Shown: in pieces, positions 17,201-21,355 of the stretch
Layout: every line of letters begins with the position of its first letter
Numbering within the stretch: position 1 is the stretch's first letter
IMG/VR virus record: IMGVR_UViG_3300030406_001830
Location: 1-21,355 of that record
Reading direction: 5' to 3' (one strand)
DNA from: a virus
Length of the DNA stretch: 21,355 nt
The notes under the pieces: generated by a model
What the model saw: only the letters and a program-made list of their open reading frames with translations
The model's database searches: none
Told to the model about the DNA's origin: nothing
Program-made: the position numbers and the translations under genes

Positions 17201-19104
17201 CTCAAAGAGGTGGTATCTTACAAACAGCAATGACAACAAATATGAATACCAATCCAATACCAATAATTATGAATAATGGTAATACAGGATATGGTTACGC
17301 TGCTGTCTTTACTGTCGGTCAAACTCCTGTCTTTAATCTTGATAATGGTAATTATTTAGGTATAGCTGCCGAAGCAATATCTGATACTGCTACAGGTAAA
17401 ATAAATGTTATTGGTGGAATAAGCACAGGACACTCTTCTCTTACAGTCGGTAATCACTATTTTACAGATAGTGCAGGTACAATAGGTTTATCTGGTAACG
17501 CAAGAGGTGAACAATATTTAGGTAGAGCTATCTCAACAACTGAAATACAATTACTAGAAAATGAGGGCTATTTATATGGTACAGCAGAGGGAGCAGTAAC
17601 CGCAGGTAAACCAGTTGTTGTAGAAGCTGATGGTGATTTTGCCGAAGTAAAAGAAACTACTGCAACACAAAGTTTTACATACGCAGTAGGTACTGCCGTT
17701 GAATATAAAGATGCTGACAATATAGCTTCACATGATATTGCTTACGATAGTTATAGAAATAAAATTATTTTAGCAACGCATGGGTCAACTTCAGGTAAAC
17801 TGCAAATCTATGTAGGAACTGTTACAGGTGGTTCTACAAATTCAATATCTTGGGGTGCTGCTGAAGATGCTGATATTGGAGGTTACGAATATGTAAAAGT
17901 AGCTTATGACCCTGTAAGCTATCAAACTATGGTAATATACAATGATGGGTCAAATTTAAGAGCATTCATTGTTACAGAAGATGGTGATAACACAGTAACT
18001 ACTGGTTCGCAGGTTAGTATTACAAATGCTAATGGTAGTACCTCTAGCGATATTAGTACTGACCTTATAAATGTTGGTGAAAGAAAATGGGTAGTTGCTT
18101 ATAAAAATGCTTCTACTGGTTATATCGAATCAAGAGTTTTAACAACATCAGGAACAACTATTAACCAACAATCAGCAACAACTATAAGAAGTATAGATAA
18201 TGGTAGAATGGCTATTGCAGTTAATACCGAAACTATGGGGTCTTATGCTGCTAACACTAGACTTGTTTATTTTATAGCACAAAACAGTTCGTCTGATATG
18301 CACATTGTTGGGGCAACATTAGATGGTAATTCTATTGGTAGTTTAGGTACTTTACATGATACGAATAGTGCATTTCAAATGACTGGAGGTTCTGCTGTGT
18401 ATGACCCTGAAAGCAATAGATTTTGTTGTGCTTCAAAAAATGGGGATGGTGGTGCTGGAAAATTTACTAGCTGTACTTTAGATGGGAGTGATAATTCAAT
18501 AGGAAGTGTTGTTGAATCAACATTTGAAAGCGGTCACACTACAACAACTATAAAAGTTTTAGCTGAACTAGGTAAAGTTCATATATGTTATGGGGATAGA
18601 GATGATGGCACAAAAGGTAAAATAATAGATGCTTCAATAAATTCAGGTACAGGTGCAGCTACCTTTGGTACAGCAAATGTATTTTTCGATAGCACATTAC
18701 ATTTTTCTAACTCACCAAGAACGGCAAATGTTGATTTAGGTTTTGCTTTTGATAGTGATACAAATAGATTTGTTGTAGTATATTCAGATGATTCTAGTAA
18801 TGATGGCTTTAGTGCTGTTGGCTCACTTGTTGGTAGTAAAGCAGTAACTACTACTACTTTGGCAGATGATGGAGAAAATTATATAGGAATTGCAACAAAA
18901 ACAGTTGCAGATAATGAACAAGTTGAAGTAGCGACTTTTGGTCAAATAGATGCTCAACAAAGTGGGCTTACTGCAGGACAAAAATATTTTGTTCAATCAG
19001 ATGGAACTTTAGCTACAAGTGCAGATGCTAGTGGTTTAAGTGCAGGTGTTACTATGGTAGCAGGTAAGGCATTGTCAGCTACCAAGTTATTAATTAGTGA
19101 ATAA
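14263..19104 (+). CDS. Tail fibre protein with duplicated predicted beta-propeller modules (1613 aa)
   Basis: The N-terminus (ISQFDATAANNTDLNSISIA, 6-25, then APSNINNAIRELMSQL) is the conserved virion-attachment segment of many marine podophage fibres. Residues about 50-230 are Gly/Thr/Asn-rich shaft repeats (IDGTPIGAASASTGAFTTL type). Residues 233-375 hold three copies of a T4 short/long-fibre-type unit (LAGGTMTGDI, GL..P...DA.TKGYVD). An Ala-rich coiled coil (377-420) leads to RYLGAKSSAPTVDNDGDALV (427-446), the usual knob sequence. Residues 607-1107 and 1108-1613 are two copies of a long beta module, each with several blades carrying (F/Y)D-x-x-x-N-(R/K)-(F/I/V)-V patterns. The fibre would bind the host receptor at its C-terminus. 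The start has TAGGAG 6 bp upstream. No chaperone or auto-cleavage peptidase domain is recognised. Confidence 0.88.
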   Translation: MAKTKISQFDATAANNTDLNSISIAEGTAPSNINNAIRELMSQLADLNLGNEVLSTLKIDNLHLDGNSIVTLDTNGDLNLTPNGSGSVVVAKADINGGAIDGTPIGAASASTGAFTTLSANSTVGLGSSVTISGGNIDGVIGANTPAAITGTVITANTNFAGNLTGNVTGTLDGVVGGTTPAAVTGTTITANTKFVGAIDGNVTATSGTSTFNNVTINGTLDMDSTTSQTITGLATPSGSTDAATKGYVDTEISGLVDSAPAALNTLNELAAALGDDASFSTTVTNSIAAKLPLAGGTMTGDINANSNTVSGLKAPSSANDATTKTYVDTADALKLNLSGGTLSGNLAMGSNKITGLDTPTDTADATTKGYVDGVLGSATAAATSASNAATSATNAASSATAAASSATAAASSATSAAASFDSFDDRYLGAKSSAPTVDNDGDALVTGALYFNTTSNELFVRNSSNAWVQAAFTASGFLSSSNNLSDVASASTARTNLGLAIGSNVQAHDPDLDALAGLTSAADKGIQFTGSGTAGTYDLTTAGKALLDDANAAAQRTTLGLGTVATLDAGTSANNAVQLDGSAKLPAVDGSALTNMASGGSINMVADGAIAIRKPVILTAAGKAKEVAETGNDVTEGIGTANQFNSTNSINYPSNSLAQVADDKVAVVYRDAANSNYGVVQIATVDDSNRTISFGTKVVINSVAANGAGVAFDTSRSVLGATVQTESDPKLIIANFTISGTTLTKQGSSLSLITTDEVKAHTTFFDPDNNHIMVFLVYVNGSDRTFRAVAVTGNASGTPTSSYLVNTNVDTTFFDIANPFFATYDTNVNAFFITSGKSEPSTFRGIVVTNSGSALTATERSKTKPTNYKNHPTVCFDSNNNKVVMAYNTTGNYNEIVNITMTTNDFTLGTPTSTTSLGTGASDSVSSGFLSFDPTAQRIVLLRGGGGAATSRWAVFSNDGTDFTEQSTGVWDSSINNFSQRGGILQTAMTTNMNTNPIPIIMNNGNTGYGYAAVFTVGQTPVFNLDNGNYLGIAAEAISDTATGKINVIGGISTGHSSLTVGNHYFTDSAGTIGLSGNARGEQYLGRAISTTEIQLLENEGYLYGTAEGAVTAGKPVVVEADGDFAEVKETTATQSFTYAVGTAVEYKDADNIASHDIAYDSYRNKIILATHGSTSGKLQIYVGTVTGGSTNSISWGAAEDADIGGYEYVKVAYDPVSYQTMVIYNDGSNLRAFIVTEDGDNTVTTGSQVSITNANGSTSSDISTDLINVGERKWVVAYKNASTGYIESRVLTTSGTTINQQSATTIRSIDNGRMAIAVNTETMGSYAANTRLVYFIAQNSSSDMHIVGATLDGNSIGSLGTLHDTNSAFQMTGGSAVYDPESNRFCCASKNGDGGAGKFTSCTLDGSDNSIGSVVESTFESGHTTTTIKVLAELGKVHICYGDRDDGTKGKIIDASINSGTGAATFGTANVFFDSTLHFSNSPRTANVDLGFAFDSDTNRFVVVYSDDSSNDGFSAVGSLVGSKAVTTTTLADDGENYIGIATKTVADNEQVEVATFGQIDAQQSGLTAGQKYFVQSDGTLATSADASGLSAGVTMVAGKALSATKLLISE
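14959..15384 (+). repeat. Three repeats of a T4-fibre-type shaft unit inside the fibre gene
   Basis: The repeat unit codes for GL-x-x-P-(7-8 residues)-A-(A/T)-(T)-K-(G/T)-YVD. Copies begin at residue 233 (base 14959), 312 (15196) and 356 (15328). Two of the copies are preceded by L-(A/S)-GGT-(M/L)-(T/S)-G-(D/N) units at residues 294 and 338. The copies are related at protein level and diverged at DNA level, as is usual for fibre shafts, so this is old protein repetition rather than a recent DNA repeat. Confidence 0.8.
16081..17583 (+). repeat. Fibre C-terminal module, copy A (about 501 residues)
   Basis: Residues 607-1107 of the fibre. It opens with ADGAIAIRKPVILTAAGKAK, runs through propeller-like blades such as FFDPDNNHIMVFLVY, CFDSNNNKVVMAYN and SFDPTAQRIVLLR, and closes with NYLGIAAEAISD (from 1030), VGNHYFTDSAGTIG and YLGRAISTTEIQLL. 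It lines up from end to end with copy B that follows. Confidence 0.75.
17584..19101 (+). repeat. Fibre C-terminal module, copy B (about 506 residues)
   Basis: Residues 1108-1613. It opens with AEGAVTAGKPVVVEADGDFA, has blades such as AYDSYRNKIILATHG, AYDPVSYQTMVIYND, VYDPESNRFCCASKN and AFDSDTNRFVVVYSD, and closes with NYIGIATKTVAD (from 1539), AGQKYFVQSDGTLA and VAGKALSATKLLI. Opening and closing segments match copy A, while the blades between have diverged strongly, as expected for the surface that touches the receptor. Confidence 0.75.
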
Positions 19105-19115
19105 GGAGTAAATAA

Positions 19116-19571
19116 ATGCAAACAATAGTAAGAAATGGAACAAATATCAGTCTTTATTATTTAGAAGATAGTAAAACTGTAGATATAGGTTCTGACCAAA
19201 CAACAATAAGTGATGGTGGTACACTTGAATTAATTATTGGAGATTGTAATTCTAGTAATGCAACATTGCATACAGGCGTAGATGCAAAATCAGATTATTG
19301 GGGTTGGAAATATAAACATGATGGTTCTTCATGGTCAGCTAATGCAGATTTTAAGGGTAGCAATAACCTTACAACTGATATTAATGATTCTGTAACAACT
19401 ATTACTGTTTTTAACACAAACCCATTTACAGCATCTGGTACTGTTCAAATAGGTGATGAAAAAATTACTTATACAGGTGTTGATGGAACAAATCTAACAG
19501 GTTGTACTAGAGGTGCAGAATCAACAAGTGCTACAAATCATAGTGCTGACGATTTTGTAAAACAAATCTAA
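19116..19571 (+). CDS. Fibre-associated small protein (151 aa)
   Basis: The product begins MQTIVRNGTNISLYYLEDSK, a sequence start seen in small proteins that follow fibre genes in marine phages. The N-terminal part (1-85) is beta-rich with IIGDCNSSNATLHTGV (about 41-56). The C-terminal part (about 86-151) is a separate module: DINDSVTTITVFNTNPFTAS, TVQIGDEKITYTGVDGTNLT and GCTRGAESTSATNHSADDFV, the G-(D/S)-E-x-I-x-YTG and TRG motifs known from fibre and tail accessory proteins. It may cap or decorate the fibre. The RBS AAGGAG at 19103-19108 gives the start. The stop overlaps the next start in TAATG. Virion function is inferred from motif and neighbour. Confidence 0.72.
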   Translation: MQTIVRNGTNISLYYLEDSKTVDIGSDQTTISDGGTLELIIGDCNSSNATLHTGVDAKSDYWGWKYKHDGSSWSANADFKGSNNLTTDINDSVTTITVFNTNPFTASGTVQIGDEKITYTGVDGTNLTGCTRGAESTSATNHSADDFVKQI

Positions 19572-19738
19572 TGGTCAAAGCAACTGTAGCAACTGTAAAA
19601 CAAAAGATTGACGACCATGTTGACGCTTGTTCTTTTCGTTATGAAGCTATAGAAAAAAGATTAAATAGAATAGAAACTATTATGATTGGTGCAAGTGCAT
19701 CAATTATCATGTTGTTGTTAAAAATTATATTTTTTTAA
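19571..19738 (+). CDS. 55-aa holin-like membrane protein (XhlA-like layout)
   Basis: This short gene starts in a TAATG overlap with the preceding stop and ends at TAA 19736-19738, 1 bp before the next ATG. The protein has a cytoplasmic amphipathic helix (about 8-36, with KQKIDDHVDACSFRYEAIEK and RLNRIE) and one C-terminal membrane segment, IMIGASASIIMLLLKIIFF (37-55). That order, a charged helix with heptad-like spacing and then one hydrophobic helix at the very end, is that of XhlA/hemolysin-type accessory holins and related small phage lysis proteins. No endolysin is seen nearby, so a lysis role rests on topology alone. It may also be a membrane anchor of another process. Confidence 0.7.
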   Translation: MVKATVATVKQKIDDHVDACSFRYEAIEKRLNRIETIMIGASASIIMLLLKIIFF

Positions 19739-19739
19739 A

Positions 19740-20150
19740 ATGTCAACAAAAATTGGTTTACAGGGAGAGTTAATAGCAAGTTCTCTTCTTTTAAACTATG
19801 GTATTGACAATGACCTCGTGTCAAAAGAGGGATATGACATCATTGCATGGATAAATGCTAAACCTTTTCGTGTGCAAGTTAAAGCAACATCAAAACCACA
19901 TAAAGAAACAGGTGAAACAAAATATCGTTATAATTGGAATTTAGGTTATGGTGCTGACAAAAAACCATATACCCATAATGAGTGTGATATAATTATATTG
20001 GTTGCATTAGACAAACGCATTTGTCACTTTATGTTGCCAAATAACAATAAATCAAAAAAAATGTATATTAGTAAAATGACATTAGAAAATGAAGAAAAAA
20101 CATTTTATAGTGTAATTGATAATGTAAAAAACAAATGTTTATGTAGGTAA
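19740..20150 (+). CDS. PD-(D/E)XK nuclease-like protein (136 aa)
   Basis: The N-terminal 60 residues have the order of a PD-(D/E)XK nuclease core: helix with KIGLQGELIASSLLLNYG (4-21; candidate Glu10), then GYDIIAW (31-37; candidate Asp33) and the strand FRVQVKAT (43-50; Gln46-x-Lys48 in the E/Q-x-K position). Replacement of Glu by Gln in this position occurs in resolvase-like and intron-endonuclease-like members. The remaining residues include YNWNLGYG and HNECDIIILVALD, the usual strand after the core in such proteins. Possible roles are Holliday-junction or branched DNA cutting before packaging, or homing-type cutting; the sequence cannot separate them. It lies 1 bp after the holin-like gene and 3 bp before the basic 94-aa gene. 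The RBS is not obvious, so coupling is likely. Confidence 0.7.
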   Translation: MSTKIGLQGELIASSLLLNYGIDNDLVSKEGYDIIAWINAKPFRVQVKATSKPHKETGETKYRYNWNLGYGADKKPYTHNECDIIILVALDKRICHFMLPNNNKSKKMYISKMTLENEEKTFYSVIDNVKNKCLCR

Positions 20151-20153
20151 ATA

Positions 20154-20438
20154 ATGGCAAAAGCAATACGAAGAACAACAGGCAAGGGTGGTAACTACCG
20201 ACCTACAAAAAAAGGTGCAGGTATGACACAAAAAGGTATTCGTGCCTATCGCAGAGCAAACCCTAAGTCTAAATTAAAAGGTGCAGTAACAGGTAAAGTA
20301 AAAAAAGGTAGTAAGGCTGCCAAGAGAAGAAAAAGCTATTGTGCAAGGTCTTTAGGACAGTTAAAACGCAGTTCTGCAAAGACTAGAAACAATCCTAACT
20401 CTCGTATTCGTCAGGCAAGACGCAGATGGAAATGTTAA
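20154..20438 (+). CDS. Highly basic 94-aa protein, DUF6321-like
   Basis: The protein has 33 Lys or Arg and no Asp or Glu in 94 residues. Residues 24-66 (MTQKGIRAYRRANPKSKLKG, then AVTGKVKKGSKAAKRRKSYC and ARS) and the C-terminus (NPNSRIRQARRRWKC) match, from memory, a family widespread in marine phages and annotated as DUF6321, with unknown function. The pattern of short basic helices, a conserved Cys at 62 and a terminal Cys suggests nucleic-acid binding. The start has only a weak RBS (AGGTAAATA), so translation may be coupled to the preceding gene. It leads a set of three very basic small proteins; binding to packaged DNA or to host nucleic acid is inference. Confidence 0.8.
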   Translation: MAKAIRRTTGKGGNYRPTKKGAGMTQKGIRAYRRANPKSKLKGAVTGKVKKGSKAAKRRKSYCARSLGQLKRSSAKTRNNPNSRIRQARRRWKC

Positions 20439-20520
20439 GGTATCGAGGTATAAAATATACTAGAAAAAAAATTACAAATCACATATCATATATACTTTGT
20501 TTGTATAGAGGTATTGAACA

Positions 20521-20536
20521 TTTAGTTACAACTAAA
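20521..20536 (+). promoter_or_regulatory. Perfect 16-nt inverted repeat upstream of the 54-aa basic gene
   Basis: TTTAGTT-AC-AACTAAA is a perfect inverted repeat of seven bases on each side with a two-base centre. It lies in the longest gap of the window (20439-20549, about 110 bp) and ends 5 bp before the AGGAG ribosome binding site of the next gene. The short centre favours a protein-binding operator over an RNA hairpin, though a small stem with fewer pairs is possible. The rest of this gap is A+T-rich and may carry a promoter; none is convincing. Confidence 0.35.
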
Positions 20537-20549
20537 CATAGGAGTTAAA

Positions 20550-20714
20550 ATGTCATTATATAGAAACATAAACAGAAGAAAAAAAGCTGGTACAAGTCGG
20601 TCAAAGAAAAAATCAACTATATCAGCAAAGGCTTATGCTGATATGAAAGCTGGTTTTCCTAACAGCAAAAAAAATAAAGCTAAAAGAAAAAGAAAACGCA
20701 AAGCAAAAAAATAA
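20550..20714 (+). CDS. Highly basic 54-aa protein
   Basis: ATG 20550 follows TAGGAGTTAAA with good spacing; the stop is TAA 20712-20714. Of 54 residues 23 are Lys or Arg and one is acidic (Asp31). The N-terminal half is MSLYRNINRRKKAGTSRSKK, the middle STISAKAYADMKAGFP and the end a nearly unbroken Lys/Arg tail. The SLY-x-NI-x-x-(R/K)-(R/K) start resembles the opening of other small basic proteins found in the structural region of marine podophages, from memory. Function is unknown; nucleic-acid binding is likely from charge alone. The palindrome at 20521 lies directly upstream and may control it. Confidence 0.72.
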   Translation: MSLYRNINRRKKAGTSRSKKKSTISAKAYADMKAGFPNSKKNKAKRKRKRKAKK

Positions 20715-20724
20715 GGAGTAAAAA

Positions 20725-20808
20725 ATGAAAAAATCAAAGGGCTACAGAAAAGGTGGCGTTAGAAAAAAAGCAAAAGGTATGAAAAGAGGCGGTAAGAAAA
20801 AAAAATAA
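20725..20808 (+). CDS. 27-aa Lys/Arg/Gly microprotein
   Basis: ATG 20725 follows TAAGGAGTAAAA (20712-20723), the previous stop being part of the RBS region. The product is MKKSKGYRKGGVRKK, then AKGMKRGGKKKK: 15 of 27 residues are Lys or Arg, 6 are Gly, none acidic. The G-x-RKKAKGMKRGG pattern recalls tiny basic proteins that I have seen in environmental marine phage genomes, without known function. Although a frame of 27 codons can arise by chance, the strong RBS, close fit between neighbours and repeated KGYRKGG / KGMKRGG units argue that it is translated. Confidence 0.6.
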   Translation: MKKSKGYRKGGVRKKAKGMKRGGKKKK

Positions 20809-20828
20809 ATAAGTTTTAGGGAGAACTT

Positions 20829-21355
20829 ATGTCTTATTTAATATCCAATGTGCCTTATTTTAAGGTATGGGTAAGAAAAGAATTTACTTGTGGTCATCTT
20901 AAATATCATGGTGATTTCATACACGCACTTGCATTTGCTGTTAATTGTATTCCAGACAGGTCTTTATCATTTCAAGTTGTTTTTACTGGTTGTGAAATAG
21001 ATTATGATGACTATGATACCCCTAATATACATGGTGGGGCTATGTGGGCTAGAATGCCGATACAGGGTCTAGTTGCTGACATACCATTAGATGAATACCC
21101 AGATAGAATGGAAAACCACCTATGTCAGCCTTGGGATTGTATGTCACATCATCATTCTGTCATTGTTATGGATAGAACATCATCTTCGCCTTGGTATGCA
21201 AAAATAGATGGTAAATTTTATTTAGCAAAATATATTTTTACAGTTGATTATACAGAACACGAAATTGCTGATAGTCCGGACCAACATAAGCAAAGCCATG
21301 TGCTGTATCTTACAGAGGGCAAATGGAAAGGCAATATTGTAGCTTTACCAAATAA
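20829..21355 (+). CDS. Conserved marine-phage protein of unknown function (3' truncated)
   Basis: The frame is open from ATG 20829 to the end of the window (175 codons plus two bases), so the gene continues outside. The start follows AGGGAGAACTT (20818-20828). The product begins MSYLISNVPYFKVWVRKEFT and contains IPDRSLSFQVVF (about 45-56), MWARMPIQGLVADIPLDEYP (about 76-95), CQPWDCMSHHHSVIVM (about 102-117) and, near the window end, KWKGNIVALPN. The pattern of VPY-x-x-x-(W/F)-VR-x-E at the start and a (W)DC-x-S-(Y/H)-H motif in the middle recalls a family found in many marine phages, whose function I do not know. From the usual family ending I expect the stop only a few codons beyond the window. 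No enzyme motif is visible; the His/Cys-rich centre could bind metal. Confidence 0.8.
   Translation, partial: MSYLISNVPYFKVWVRKEFTCGHLKYHGDFIHALAFAVNCIPDRSLSFQVVFTGCEIDYDDYDTPNIHGGAMWARMPIQGLVADIPLDEYPDRMENHLCQPWDCMSHHHSVIVMDRTSSSPWYAKIDGKFYLAKYIFTVDYTEHEIADSPDQHKQSHVLYLTEGKWKGNIVALPN

Noticed and set aside
20449-20496. Promoter candidates TATAAAATATAC (20449-20460) and TATACT (20491-20496)
   Set aside because: In such A+T-rich DNA these match by chance; no suitable -35 element lies 16-18 bp upstream of TATACT, and the T4-late-like match is inexact without other T4-type features.
20445-20514. Direct repeat GAGGTAT at 20445-20451 and 20508-20514
   Set aside because: Seven bases repeated once in A+T-rich sequence is not significant.
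1-21355. tRNA genes, integrase, attachment sites, insertion sequences
   Set aside because: No cloverleaf, recombinase, transposase or terminal inverted repeats were seen on either strand; gaps between genes are too short to hold a tRNA except 20439-20549, which shows none.

Overview
The window is a continuous, single-strand (+) structural region of a tailed bacteriophage, starting inside the large terminase gene and ending inside a conserved phage gene of unknown role. Base composition is strongly A+T-rich (roughly one third G+C by eye) and genes are packed with 1-30 bp gaps or stop/start overlaps. The parts are a P22-type portal, a DUF5309/SU10-type major capsid protein, a head-tail adaptor, a tail hub-like protein, three putative ejection proteins and a tail fibre. 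There is no tape-measure, sheath or major tail tube gene. This suggests a short-tailed (podovirus-like) phage. Low G+C and proteins resembling those common in marine phages (a DUF6321-like basic protein, fibre N-terminus, final gene) suggest a low-GC marine bacterium, possibly SAR11-like, as host; that host call is inference.

Layout. 1-1052: terminase nuclease domain, a 93-aa unknown protein and two microproteins (33-aa single-pass membrane; 31-aa Lys-rich). 1061-7629: portal, a 754-aa unknown protein with a Thr/Ser/Asp-rich centre, an 86-aa helical protein, scaffold and major capsid protein, closed by a perfect G+C-rich hairpin (7640-7662). 7680-10770: 106-aa conserved protein, head-tail adaptor, tail hub-like protein, 104-aa virion-type protein and a small GNAT-like protein, mostly joined by stop/start overlaps. 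10767-14253: three putative internal/ejection proteins. 14263-19571: a 1613-aa tail fibre whose C-terminal two thirds is an internal duplication of a roughly 500-residue predicted beta-propeller module, then a 151-aa fibre-like accessory protein. 19571-21355: a 55-aa holin-like membrane protein, a PD-(D/E)XK nuclease-like protein, three extremely basic small proteins (94, 54 and 27 aa), and a 3'-truncated conserved gene.

The genes form a virion assembly programme: genome packaging, capsid assembly on the scaffold, closure of the portal vertex by adaptor and hub, ejection proteins loaded inside, and a fibre for host recognition. The small basic proteins and the nuclease are accessory. No endolysin, RNA polymerase, replication gene, integrase, tRNA or CRISPR array is visible.

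The least expected observation is at base level. I found no GATC anywhere in the 21 kb, and synonymous codon choice avoids it (GAC before C; AGG or CGG rather than AGA before TCN Ser; GGG rather than GGA before TCN Ser). GGCC also appears absent while CCGG occurs about eight times. This points to selection by host restriction or methylation systems.
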